Positions 10,781 through 21,092 of a DNA stretch of 64,000 nucleotides are shown here, in pieces (the first letter of the stretch is position 1; each line of letters starts with the position of its first letter). The position numbers and the translations under genes are program-made. Where the stretch lies: assembly GCA_022925895.1 (NCBI GenBank), contig JAKSYS010000101.1, positions 1 through 64,000 on the forward strand, read 5' to 3'. The notes beneath the pieces were generated by a model. The model had not been told where the DNA came from and made no database searches. It saw nothing but the letters and a program-made list of their open reading frames with translations. The stretch is from Fragilaria crotonensis (Eukaryota; Bacillariophyta; Fragilariophyceae; Fragilariales; Fragilariaceae).

Positions 10781-11153
10781 TCCTTCATCGTGGATCGTGG
10801 CTCGAAAGAATGCAGAAGTACCCGGAGAGATGGTAGACCTCACATCCAGTACTAGCCGTATGATAGTATCGTAGTATCCATGTCCCATGTCAGTGCAATT
10901 ACCATACTACCATACTACAGTACCCGAGTATAGAAATCCGTAGTCCAGGGTCCACAAATGAAACCACCCATGGCTCTTTGCATCTGTACAGAACAGTGTT
11001 CCTCCTTCAGTCCGAGAAGGAAATCAAACATGTGAGTGCGATGGGAGTGAAGCTGCTACAGAGCACAAAGACAATATACTGGGGAATCCGGCGTTGACTA
11101 AGAGTATCCAGTGCAGTCGTTTACAGAATCGCGCATAGTAACACAATGGAGAG
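10781..11153. other. Intergenic, upstream of the THUMP methyltransferase
   Basis: Rich in short TAGTA/CATACTA words. ATG 11146 opens a three-codon frame overlapping the main start at 11154. No gene or other feature seen. Confidence 0.4.
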
Positions 11154-13538
11154 ATGAGGGAAAGCAAGAATGGCTGTCGCTTGCGATGTAGCGTTAGCGG
11201 TGGCCTCGAGGCTTTGGCAGAACGAGAAGCTCGTCAACAACTCCGAGATGCCGATGTTGTGTGGTTGAATCGTGGAAGCTCCGGTTCGCAGCTAGAGATA
11301 CGCTGTCAGCCATCCAACATTCCAGATGTGATCCGATTCCGCTTTGTCGAGTATGTATATGTAGAAGTGGGCAGTGTACAAGTTCGTCTCGATGAGAAAA
11401 AGGATATCGATCGGATCCAGATGATTAAAGACAGTGCCATGTCTATTCTGCAACCGGACAGCGTCAATGAATGTATAAATTTGTGGCGAACAGCGCAAGC
11501 AGTGTTGAGTGATCGGCGTGACCTGGGGCTTGAAGCGCTCCCTGGTACCTTGTTGCCAACACTTCAAATCAAGGATGACGGTGATGATGTTTCCGAGAGC
11601 CGCAAGCAAGGGGAGGGGGGTGCATTCGTTGTCAACACCATATACACAAAGTCAAAAGTGGCCGAGGCTGTTGTTGGCGTCTTCCGTGAACTAGTCAAGG
11701 TCCACTCGCCAGGGTTCTCCGACGACAAAGTATTGTGGTTGGATGCGGGCGCTGGCTCCGGAGCGCTTCTGAACCACCTTCCGGCGACAAGCCGAATCGG
11801 TATTGACATACGACCATCTTCGAATCCTGAAGTCTATGTGATGGATTTCCTCAGTGTCACGCATGAGTGGATTCTCGAAAAGGCGTTATTGACCAATCAC
11901 ACCGACGAGGTTGCAACACACGGTTTTCCCCTGTGCATTTTGTCCAACCCACCATTTGCTGAAAATTCGAGAGGCGATTACAGTGCAGTAGTCAAGTTCA
12001 TCAATCATGCACTCAATCTTGACGCCGACTATATTGGTTTGATTGTACCAGACAAGTTCGCTCGTCAACGAGTATGGCAATCACTCGGTATGAACCCGCG
12101 TGCTCATTTGCTTGCGCGTTGTCTGCTTCCCGAGGATTCGTTTTATGACCCTTCAAGTTTATCATGTCGACGCATCAACACGTACTTTCTGTTTTTCAAC
12201 CTCAAGGGGTCGCCCACTGTGCCTCTCACCGGCACGTTTCAAGATGACGCCGATGAATCTCTACTTGTGCCTAGAATAACTGTCCAAGGCAAGCGGAGCA
12301 AGGGTGATTTTCCATGGATTAACACCGCAGAACTTCGGGATGCTGTGGCGTGCAGTCTCCGGAGTACTGGCTTCGAAATGAACGCATCGGGGAAATCGAG
12401 CCTCGTTTTATCTGCTGAACTGAAAGCGCTAAACAGCAATGGTACCTCTAGTGTGGAAATATATGCGCTTCTAAATCCCAAGCAACCGCTGTCACTCGCC
12501 AATTGCACCTCGCGTCGCATTCCAGAACACAGCCTTGGATGGCTTTCCAGCTCCACCAAGCCACCCACGGCATTCGCCATGCTTGACCTTGCTAGGACAA
12601 GTACGCAATCATTGCGTACCCTAGTCAATGCAGATTCAACTGCATGGACGAGCGAGGAGTTGGGGCACGAGGAATGCGGCATCATTCTCAACGCCATGTG
12701 CGGAGAAGGTACGATAGAGCTCGAATCTCAAGATTTGCAACCTCGCTTCTTTATGATTGCTGGGGATAAGAGCGAAGACGCTGTCAGGAGGACAGCAGAA
12801 CGCCTTGCGTCCCTTCACGGTCGTCAAGATGCGCTGCAGGAACGAAGGTGGCGTCCACCAGTCGATCTTGTCGTGTGGGATGCACAGCGACTCCCTCTAA
12901 GAAGCGGAATTGTGGATGTTTTCCTTGCAGACTTGCCGTTTGTCGGAGGAAAAGCCAAGAAGCACCAGGAGCCAAGTATCTCGGGAAATGCACTAGACAA
13001 CACTCTGGACTACAAACGCGTCATGGCACAAGCAGCTCGAGTTCTTAAATGCAAGGGCCGGGCAGCACTACTAAGTGCCGACACCAACGCACTTTCCCAC
13101 GCAACCGTACAATTCAACGCCTTTTGGTCTGTGCTATGGTGCAACAATATGAACCTGGGTGGTCTGGCTGGGAAGCTCTATCTCACAGAAAAACGTAAGC
13201 AGTGTTCCAAGGATTTCTGTGTTTGGGTTAACACGGTTGGAATTGTCGACTTCAGTGATGAGTTCAAACGTATTGCTGTCGATGCCTGCTCAGGGTTCAA
13301 GCTAAATGAAATGCTTGAGATCGAGCTGGATGACAGGAATCGTGTGTCTTCGAAAGATGACCTTGTGCTGGATGTCCAACTGATATCAAGCTTCTTTAAC
13401 AATGAACGACGCTTGATGAGCCATTGTTACCGTGTTTGGTTTGATCCATGTGTAATTAATGTTCAGTCGAAGCACCTTGAAAAGGTAATCAGAAACAGTC
13501 TCGAGAAACACCCACCGGCTGATATAGAGTTAAGATAG
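11154..13538 (+). CDS. THUMP-type RNA methyltransferase with two Rossmann MTase domains
   Basis: Single exon, 794 aa from ATG 11154. Residues 10-75 (RCSVSGGLEALAEREARQQL, then FRFVEYVYVEVG) resemble the N-terminal ferredoxin-like/THUMP region of THUMPD2/3 proteins. Residues about 160-350 form a complete SAM-binding methyltransferase: motif I DAGAGSG (197-203) and motif IV NPPF (265-268), the type used for N6-adenine, N2-guanine or glutamine. Residues about 470-790 form a second one: motif I NAMCGEGT and WDAQRLPL...DVFLADLPF, the signature of THUMPD/Trm14 tRNA or snRNA guanosine-N2 methyltransferases. Known THUMPD proteins have only the second. Function inferred: RNA guanosine methylation, with an extra catalytic or structural module. 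Nuclear or cytosolic; no targeting signal is seen. Confidence 0.75.
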   Translation: MRESKNGCRLRCSVSGGLEALAEREARQQLRDADVVWLNRGSSGSQLEIRCQPSNIPDVIRFRFVEYVYVEVGSVQVRLDEKKDIDRIQMIKDSAMSILQPDSVNECINLWRTAQAVLSDRRDLGLEALPGTLLPTLQIKDDGDDVSESRKQGEGGAFVVNTIYTKSKVAEAVVGVFRELVKVHSPGFSDDKVLWLDAGAGSGALLNHLPATSRIGIDIRPSSNPEVYVMDFLSVTHEWILEKALLTNHTDEVATHGFPLCILSNPPFAENSRGDYSAVVKFINHALNLDADYIGLIVPDKFARQRVWQSLGMNPRAHLLARCLLPEDSFYDPSSLSCRRINTYFLFFNLKGSPTVPLTGTFQDDADESLLVPRITVQGKRSKGDFPWINTAELRDAVACSLRSTGFEMNASGKSSLVLSAELKALNSNGTSSVEIYALLNPKQPLSLANCTSRRIPEHSLGWLSSSTKPPTAFAMLDLARTSTQSLRTLVNADSTAWTSEELGHEECGIILNAMCGEGTIELESQDLQPRFFMIAGDKSEDAVRRTAERLASLHGRQDALQERRWRPPVDLVVWDAQRLPLRSGIVDVFLADLPFVGGKAKKHQEPSISGNALDNTLDYKRVMAQAARVLKCKGRAALLSADTNALSHATVQFNAFWSVLWCNNMNLGGLAGKLYLTEKRKQCSKDFCVWVNTVGIVDFSDEFKRIAVDACSGFKLNEMLEIELDDRNRVSSKDDLVLDVQLISSFFNNERRLMSHCYRVWFDPCVINVQSKHLEKVIRNSLEKHPPADIELR

Positions 13539-13809
13539 TGCGTGGACTGTCCCAACCTTTACCTGGTTGCGGGTGTCAACCATTGATCGTGGAAAGTGCA
13601 GTGGATGCCGCACCGTGTCTGAATTTATTTTATACAACGCTGCCTGTAGCCTGAGATAAGTTCCTGGATACGTAATACTCCAGTACGCCACGAGTGTCTC
13701 CGGCTCCATTGATTGATTCATGTGCAAATCAATCTCAAAAATATCCTCAAGGCTTGGAGTACGATAACCTGTTTAACTTTCGAAGGGTTATCAATTCGAT
13801 AGTAACTTT
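13539..13809. other. Convergent intergenic region
   Basis: About 270 bases between 3' ends; nothing recognised. Confidence 0.5.
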
Positions 13810-14511
13810 TCAGTCTTTTCGTTCCAAGACTAGCACAACTGGTCTTTGTTCTGGGTCCATTCGATTGCTTCCAATCGCCTGCATAACCTCCTCAAAGGGT
13901 CTTCCATCAATGTTGTACATGAAGCGGCAAGTCTCCGGCATGCCGATGCCACCTGCAAGAATTTGCCATGTTGGGGCCTTCATGATGGCCTGACACGCCG
14001 TACAGGCACGGACGATATCACCTACTTGAACGCCGGCCAAGGCTCCATTGCTACCTTCTCCAACTTCATCAACAACTGTTAGACCACTGAAATCTTCGGA
14101 CTCGCCCAGGATAATGCCGAGTGGCAAGGAAGCGTCGCAAGTCAATATTTGCGATGTACCTTGTGGCCACCGCGGCGGAAAGTCCACTCGTTCGACCACC
14201 GTTGTTCCGTCGCTCTTCCGAATCGGTACTTCAGCAGAATACCGATTACGAACTACTTGCTTCTCTTGAAGATCTTTTTCTCGTTCTTGTCGTTCGGCCT
14301 TGGCCGCTTGTTGCTTTTCTCGTTCAAACGAAGCAACCTGTTGTCGGAGCTGTTCGGCTTGTTCCCGGAGTTCTCGAGCGACGTCTTCGGGGCTGGATTC
14401 TAATGATACTCTTGCTCGGAAAGTGGTAGACTTATATGGCGCTGTAACAAATGAGTGACATATCGTCAAGAAAAGTAGGAGCAGAACTGTCGATGTGACT
14501 AAGGCGGTCAT
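13810..14511 (-). CDS. PDZ-like plastid protein with coiled coil
   Basis: 233 aa from ATG 14511. Residues 1-20 are a hydrophobic ER signal peptide ending CHSFVTAP, which fits the signal-plus-Phe motif that routes proteins into secondary red plastids. Residues about 40-85 are charged (EQAEQLRQQVASFEREK and following) and predicted to form a coiled coil. Residues about 120-230 look like a degenerate PDZ fold: a carboxylate-loop-like LPLGIILGE, then a GALAGVQVGDIVRA segment typical of PDZ alpha-1, and a C-terminal VVLVLER strand. No enzyme motif. Probably a plastid adaptor protein; its partner is unknown. Confidence 0.7.
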   Translation of the reverse strand: MTALVTSTVLLLLFLTICHSFVTAPYKSTTFRARVSLESSPEDVARELREQAEQLRQQVASFEREKQQAAKAERQEREKDLQEKQVVRNRYSAEVPIRKSDGTTVVERVDFPPRWPQGTSQILTCDASLPLGIILGESEDFSGLTVVDEVGEGSNGALAGVQVGDIVRACTACQAIMKAPTWQILAGGIGMPETCRFMYNIDGRPFEEVMQAIGSNRMDPEQRPVVLVLERKD

Positions 14512-14689
14512 GGTCGAAGGTCGGGTTTCAAGTTCCTCATCAAAGTGATCAGAAAGATCTTGTTCAAACGGACTGTATCACAAGTTGCATCGGCACAGTA
14601 TCTTGAAAGATATGCTCCGAGTACTACTGGTATTGTACCACCCAAATAATGTACTCCAATACCATGGACTCTGTACTCTGTACTCTGTA

Positions 14690-15455
14690 CTCCCTCCGTC
14701 CGAATATAGTAGTCCCAACTAATATTTTAAAGGGGTTCCCATCCGGTGTCTTTCAGTCATTTGGACGTAGGCTCCTGGTATGTTTCTACGATTTGGCGAG
14801 GCATGCGCTCCCTCAACCGACACTACTTAGAGAAATTTCCGCATTGTGACATAAAATTCCGCCTAATCGACATTCCTTAGGTCATGTAGAATGAAACACA
14901 TGGAAACGGAACGGTATTCAAAGCAAATGACACGTATAGTTACATATAGTTTTGAATGAGCCTTGTATGAGGAAAAGTGTCCTTGCAATTCGAGACACGA
15001 TTTTTAATTAGACATTTTCCGTTATTGCTTCCTATATGGCGCGATATTGATTTGGTAAGCACATAAAAGCCATGAACAACGACCGTTAATGACTTCAAGC
15101 AAAACTACCGTCAGGACTGCAACCTTTCAGGTGTGACAGCGTTCTGGAAACGATTTATTTTGTTTAGCCCCCAGTACGTTTTGTGTTCCTCATGCGTAGT
15201 TGAAAAAGTCGTAACGGAAGCTTCGGGACGGGGGAGGTCATCTGCGCGAGTTACAGCCTTAAGAAAAATTTATTTAGAAAATTGCGACCTGAAAACTCAA
15301 TTTTGAACATTCAGATCGAAACGCATGCATTTGATGTTATACATGGATCGATAGTGTTCATTTCGAGCAATCCAAATGACATGACGTTTCAGTGAAATGC
15401 CAGAATTTTCTCGACTGAAAGTTTAAGTGGGACTACTATATTCGGACGGAGGGAG
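14690..15455. mobile_element. Stowaway-like MITE (Tc1/mariner type)
   Basis: 766 bases with perfect 28-base terminal inverted repeats, beginning CTCCCTCCGTCCGAATATAG, flanked on both sides by the dinucleotide TA (14688-14689 and 15456-15457) as expected for Tc1/mariner insertions. It has no coding capacity. The first ten TIR bases match the well-known plant Stowaway terminus CTCCCTCCGT. The transposase source is not in this window. Confidence 0.85.
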
Positions 15456-15764
15456 TACCTGCAATACCACTATTACTAGTATTTTGGTATAGGAGTTTGC
15501 AGTACAGTACCTGTACTTTGCTCCAAGAATGCGACATGCGACCGCGCCATTATTGCAGGGGCATTGTACTTTACCGATGTATATTACTACTACGGCGGAG
15601 CACAGTACGATACCTTCGTTCCGAGGTCACGTATCCGAATTCGAAGTCTCAATATAGAGAGAATGCAAAAATCCATGGCGATGTTGGAGCCACTTTCCAA
15701 ATTCCGCATAAACCCGACTTAATGCGAAGGCCATACACTCGAAAGTTTGTCTCCGTTCTCCATT
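15456..15764. promoter_or_regulatory. Upstream region of the 2OG oxygenase
   Basis: About 310 bases, GTAC-word rich, between the MITE and the oxygenase start. The MITE sits about 300 bases upstream and could influence transcription; no specific element recognised. Confidence 0.3.
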
Positions 15765-16810
15765 ATGCTGAGCAATTCCCAGGCCCCTTCGATCCCGTTG
15801 ATCGATCTCAAGCCATTCCTTGAAGGCAACGACGAGGACATCATCGTGCGCCAAGTTTCCGCGGCCTGTCGTGAGATTGGATTCTTTGCAATCAGGAATC
15901 ATGGAATAGACTCGCGCGTCATTGGGGAAATATGGCACGCCAGTGCCGCTTTCTTTGACTTGCCTCTATCCGAAAAGGAATTAGTTATGAGTACAGACCC
16001 TTCAGAATATCCGTTCGGATACGAGCGATCTGAAAACTTGGAATTGGCTAAAACGGGGACAAAGTCATTCGACGATCTCAAGGAGACCTTTTCGCTCGGT
16101 CCCAGCAACCCGGCATCTGGTATGCCTGCGCGACGCATTCCTCATAGTCCCGTTGACTTTGAGTCAGCCATTAAAAACTATTACGAAGCCATGGAACAAT
16201 TGGCTCTCAGTTTGGCTCAGGTCATGGCTCTGGGACTTGAACTGTCTCGGAATCATTTTGTAGACAAGATGGATCGTCACCAGAGCGCCCTTCGATTGCT
16301 CAACTATCCAAACGTCACTGAACCCACACCTCCCGGACAACTTCGCGCTGGTGCACATACTGACTACGGCGCATTTACGATTTTGAAAAGCGGAGGCCCC
16401 GGCCTTCAAGTGAAGCGCGATCAAACGTCGGATTCCTGGGTTGACGTTCCTACATTTGACTCTGAAGACGTCTTTATCATTAATCTGGGAGATATGATGC
16501 AGAGATGGACGAATGGTAAGTACGACGGAGCATCGCAGTGTATGTATATTTGCCAATTAATGGCCCCTATGCTAATCCCAATTCGCAACCAGATCAGTGG
16601 GTTTCTACTCTGCATCGCGTCATAGTTCCACCCTTTGATGGGCAAGATCATCGGCGGCAATCTATTGCATTCTTTGTCAATATTAATGGTGATGCAGACG
16701 TTGAGACTCTGTCAACATGTATCGACGATGACCACCCTCTCAAATATGAACCTGTAACTGCTGGTCAATATGTTCTAAGCAAGTATCTGAAATCCATGGG
16801 CGAGGAATGA
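15765..16810 (+). CDS. 2-oxoglutarate/Fe(II) dioxygenase, isopenicillin N synthase-like
   Basis: Two exons, 15765..16515 and 16593..16810; the 77-base intron (GTAAG to CAG) splits an Asp codon and the product is 322 aa. The DIOX_N region (SIPLIDLKPF ... GFFAIRNHGI) is followed by the double-stranded beta-helix core: iron ligands H198 and D200 (AHTDYGAF) and distal H258 (TLHRV), with 2-oxoglutarate-binding RRQS (R272, S274). The spacing is normal, so the enzyme should be active. The open frame extends upstream without an ATG, hence ATG 15765. No organelle signal is obvious. Family members hydroxylate or desaturate diverse small molecules; the substrate cannot be predicted. Confidence 0.88.
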
Positions 16811-17591
16811 GATGAAGCATGAAGAGTCTGCTACCAAGAGCAGTGAACCCTGAAATAAGCATGTCACTTTTGGAGTATTGCTCACAACGACAGCCGTCAC
16901 CGAACGAAATGATTCGCGGCACTGCAACATTCGTCATGAAATCACGTAAATCCGCTGTACTGATTGGTGGTATTTACTTTACACTCACTGACGGCCTCGC
17001 AAACGGCTCTACCCCGCCTATCCTTCGGTATGTCACTTTCCATGTTTGATGAGTTGCAGGTTCAGCATCAATCTGTAACGTTGACTACTGGTAGGTTTTG
17101 CATCCACATTGCCAACAATGGGGTGGTTCCAGTTTGCCTACCTAATTCTCCTGGTTTATCGGTAGCTTCCAACTGGACTCAATCTATAAGCGCCTCTTAA
17201 TTAAGACAAGGAATATGCACATAAAGCCTTAAAGGTCTTCCGATTAGAGTGTAGTATAAAGTATAAGCTTAAACTACTGGTAGAGTAGAATACTGGAGTA
17301 CTCCATCGGAACAACATGACTACAAAAACAGGTCGATTAGCAACGTACCGGTACTTGTACTGTACCGGGTACTGGCGGTGGAGGAGCGTCTGTCAGTGTG
17401 GCCGACGGAGGCCGCGTGGAGGAAGCTATTCCGCGCAGTGATTCTACAGATGCCTCGCCGTAATGTTCTTCGTAGACAACTTCAACTTCGCCCAGATATT
17501 TCTCATTCGACTCAGGGAGAAACATTTCGGCGTGTTGCTGCAACTTGCACCTCGCACCACCACTCCACTATCGCCCACCCTCATCAACCAG
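16811..17591. other. Intergenic region
   Basis: About 780 bases upstream of GUN4. Contains GTAC-rich words near 17270-17370 and C/A-rich sequence (CCACCACTCCACTATCGCCC) just before the GUN4 start, likely the 5' leader. An in-frame ATG at 17463 would add 43 residues before the signal peptide and is not favoured. Confidence 0.4.
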
Positions 17592-18335
17592 ATGCGTCTC
17601 TCTATTGTTTCCGCTGTTATCGTTGCCTGCGCAGGCAGTGCTGCTGCCTTCACTGTACCAGCAACTTACGGCAGACAATCTGTTGCTGTTTTCTCGGCAG
17701 TAGCTGGAGAACCAGCCGCCGAAATTGAGGCCGTGCAAGCGCCTGTCGAAGACATTGATGTACCAACCAACCTTCCCTCTGAAGTTGGTATGGACTATGT
17801 TCCCCTTGCAACCATGTTGGCGACTGGCCAATTCGAAGAGGCTGACCAATTCACTCGTGATGCGTTGATCGAGCTCGCAGGATCCAAGGCAGCAGGACGG
17901 AATTTTGTGTACTTCACCGAGGTGAAACGGATCCCGTCGACCGACCTGGCGACGATCGAGCGACTTTGGACCAAGTTCTCAAAGGGAAAGTTCGGATACT
18001 CAGTTCAAAAGGTAAGTTTAAATCGATGCTGGATGAAATTCACGGCATTATTGGATGACTGGTCTAAACGTTGCTTTTCCTCCATCCGACAGAAAAAGTG
18101 GAGACAAGCCAAGGGTGACTTTGAGGCATTCTGTCGCAAGATCGGCTGGACCACAACGGATGGTGAGGTTGAGCGCAAGAAGAAATGGTTCGGTGCCTCT
18201 GAATTTACCTATGATCTCAAGAAGGCGCCGGAGGGACACTTGCCTCTCACAAGTGCCCTGCGTGGAACATCATTGCTGAAATCTCTGCTAAACCACCCCG
18301 TGTGGGACAACGATGACTGGCAGAAGGAACCGTAG
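17592..18335 (+). CDS. GUN4: GUN4-domain protein, Mg-chelatase regulator
   Basis: Plastid porphyrin-binding protein that stimulates magnesium chelatase in chlorophyll synthesis. Exons 17592..18011 and 18093..18335 (81-base intron GTAAG to ACAG, phase 0) give 220 aa. Residues 1-20 are an ER signal peptide ending AGSAAAFTVP, an ASAFAP-like plastid import motif; ATG 17592 is chosen because it places this signal first. The GUN4 fold begins at YVPLATMLATGQFEEADQFT, with the typical core DLATIERLWTKFSKGKFGYSVQK, and ends LPLTSALRGTSLLKSLLNHP. It lies convergent with the plastid nucleotide transporter, both serving the plastid. Confidence 0.92.
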   Translation: MRLSIVSAVIVACAGSAAAFTVPATYGRQSVAVFSAVAGEPAAEIEAVQAPVEDIDVPTNLPSEVGMDYVPLATMLATGQFEEADQFTRDALIELAGSKAAGRNFVYFTEVKRIPSTDLATIERLWTKFSKGKFGYSVQKVSLNRCWMKFTALLDDWSKRCFSSIRQKKWRQAKGDFEAFCRKIGWTTTDGEVERKKKWFGASEFTYDLKKAPEGHLPLTSALRGTSLLKSLLNHPVWDNDDWQKEP

Positions 18336-18482
18336 ACGATATCACGTTTGCTCATCACAATTTGCTGGTACTAGTAGGTAGTCTAATTTGGGAGGATCTG
18401 TAGATTTACCATCACGCTACTAATTTTCACCTCCATGCCAGTCTAGATTTTGCACGAACAAAAAGAGGAAGTTATCGGTCGC

Positions 18483-20371
18483 TTATGCTGCATCTGGTGC
18501 CTTCATGGCCTCTTCAAATTGTGTCGCTAGCGAATTTGCAGCACGCAACCACAGGAAAACCAATCCGCCTAAGATTGCCGCTAGGTACTGCAAGCGTTCG
18601 TGGGTTAGAAAGGTTTTTGGTGCATGAAGACAACACATGAACAACACAACTTACCGGAGTCGCTGCGGCAAGACTGCCAACTCCAAAGATCAAGATCTGT
18701 TGAATCATGGCACCGCCACTCTTGCCAAGTGGATTTCCTACAACATCAATAGCTGCTTTCCCCTTCGTCTTCGACTCTTGATCCAGGGGAATATAAGCCA
18801 TTTCCTTGCAAGGGTCAAACAAACTGTACTTCGTGCTCTTGCTGAGAATGTTTTGAATTGCCCCAACAAAAACGGCAAGCATGAGTGGTGTCGTGCCGAA
18901 CATCGCCGCAACGGGTCCCAGGGAACCTGAGAGCATATTGAGGGCAAAAAAGGCTAGGCCTGTAAACCCAATCATCGATGGAGTCACCATGGCCGCCGTG
19001 CGCCAGCCGAATCTCTGGAAGATGGCACGACCAATAAGCATCATGAAAAAGGGTAACAGTTCCCATCGCTGATGAAAAGTTACCCATGAATGCAGAATAG
19101 TCGTTTGGATTGGGGAAGGCCAACTTTGTATCAGTGTTAGAACCAAGAAATAAACACACATGATCCAAAACGGGACGAGACTTGTCGGTACATACCTTGA
19201 GCTTCGACTTCCAGCTAACCTCGACGAGGTTGATACACATACCGTACCCGATCACTAAGGTCGCCAGATTGCGAATGTATGGAGAGTTCATAAGGAAGGT
19301 TGCAGACTCTCGGAGTGTCATTTTGACCTTCTTCTTCTTCGCTGCCGCCTTCGTCACAGGTTTGTCTTTGATGACATTCTTCAACATCCATGTGTAAGTG
19401 GCAACAAGAACGCCACCTGACGCAACGACTGCTCCCATCAAGTACCTCAGAGAAACAGCCCACGGATCGGCACCAGGTCCAAGACCAGCCCGCAACCCAG
19501 ACACCCATCGAACGTACTGACCAGAGAAAATCAACGCGACGTTTGCACCTAAACCAAACAAAGGATCTGCGGGGACAAGTATACGTTGCAAATTGTGAGG
19601 TGGGGTTCCAGCCATCATTCCAGGTCATCTCCTACAGGAGTACTTACAGTATTTCTTCGCCTCTTCCACAGTTGTCACTTCATTAGCAAACCCCCAAAAC
19701 AACAATGATGTAACGACACTTCCCCACATTTCTGCCAAGACGTAGAACATGGCAAAACTCCAGTTCCTGACAATTGCCAACGGCGCTGATGCGCCCGCGG
19801 GCAGCAACAAGGCTATTTTGTCCACCAAGGCATGCGGATGCAGAAATGCATTGTTGGGATAGATAACGAGCGCAAACGATGCAAAGAAGATGAGAAATGG
19901 AATAACAATAGCATAGAAAACGTTCCTCTGTTCCATGCGGTCGCAAAGTTTGGAATACAGGGCAGCAAAGCCAATCGCACTCGGAAGGTTGCAATACGTC
20001 TTTAGGAATGGAATGACTTCTGCACCACTCTTGGGAGCAGTGACCAGGAGAACATCCTTGGTGTCTCTCAATACCGTGTAGTTAAAGAGGATGCAAAAGA
20101 ACATCACCGCCAGTGGGATTAGCTTTTTTCTTTCCTCCGCCGGAGGAATACCAGCTTTGAAGCGGCCGATGAATCCTTTCTTTTCTTCTTCTGGCGCAGA
20201 TGCGGTTGAAGACATGCCAAGTCTCTTCCCTGTGCGGCCGCGGTGGGCAATAGGGCTCTTGAATCCCATGGATGTGCCGACTGACATGTGCAAGCCAATA
20301 GCCAAGTGAGGAACGGCCGTGAATGCATTCCCTCGGGAGTTCAGGGCGGCGAGAATTGCCACCCGAGGCAT
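18483..20371 (-). CDS. Plastid ATP/ADP (NTT-type) nucleotide transporter, one frame disruption
   Basis: Chlamydia/Rickettsia-type nucleotide transporter with about 11-12 membrane spans. Four exons: 20371..19648, 19566..19196, 19123..18655, 18587..18483, all GT-AG, rebuilding conserved stretches such as FANEVTTVEEAKKYYPLFGLGANVALIFSG (in two parts) and a C-terminus AANSLATQFEEAMKAPDAA. The N-terminus has a hydrophobic leader with NAFTAVP, a bipartite plastid signal. The exons total 1669 bases, one more than a multiple of three: in exon 3, after FSSAMGTVT, the conserved continuation FFMMLIGRAIFQRFGW is one base out of frame, at a C3T5 tract near 19046-19053. Either the assembly has one base too many or the allele is broken. 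Otherwise it would encode 555 aa. Diatom NTTs import nucleotides into the plastid or its periplastid space. Confidence 0.88.
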
Positions 20372-21092
20372 TGCATCATTCTAACCATTGCGGAGTGGCC
20401 TCAAGCGGTCCTCAAGAGGTGAATACGTTGCTGGCACCTCGATGCGATTTTTTCAATCGAAGGATGTTGTGTGATGGTGTCGAGTGTGTGATGCGTTGAT
20501 TTGCCAAAAAAACAATACGAACGAACGGTGAGAAGTGGAACAGTCAGTGGAAACAACTGGTGATAGATTCTCTTCTACTGGGTGGTTGATGGCCGATGGC
20601 CAGCTGATGGCTGATGGCAAAGATACTAACGGTACTCAATACCGGAGTACTACTACGTCGTAGAAGTCTACCACAGCAATCAAGTACGGAGGGTTAGTAC
20701 TAACTACCGGTACATTCATGGATCTTTACGTCTACTGTTTAACATTCACTATATTAAGGTATGTACATCCGTGTCCATGATCGTTTTCTCGATCATGCGT
20801 AAATCATACCCGCAGATTCAATTTTCAAGTGAAACGATGTCGTCATCATGACATATCTTGTGGCATCCACGATGTGAATTCCACGTGTAAAGTGACACAA
20901 GCACTTTGAGTGTGTCGAACCGTGATTTCGGATTCTGCATGCGAGCGTGCGAGTTGTTTTGAGTTTTACGTCGACCGGTCCTCAACTGCTGTCATCAGCC
21001 AACAATCACAAGTGACTGCGCATCAAGTCAACTGACGATGGCCGAACCGACGTTCGCCCTGAATCCCCATCATTAGACGAGCTGCTTTCCAC
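20372..21092. promoter_or_regulatory. Divergent intergenic region, NTT and NPPY methyltransferase
   Basis: About 720 bases; contains GGCCGATGGCCAGCTGATGG-type short repeats near 20590 and GTAC words near 20640-20720. It should hold both promoters; no specific element recognised. Confidence 0.35.
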
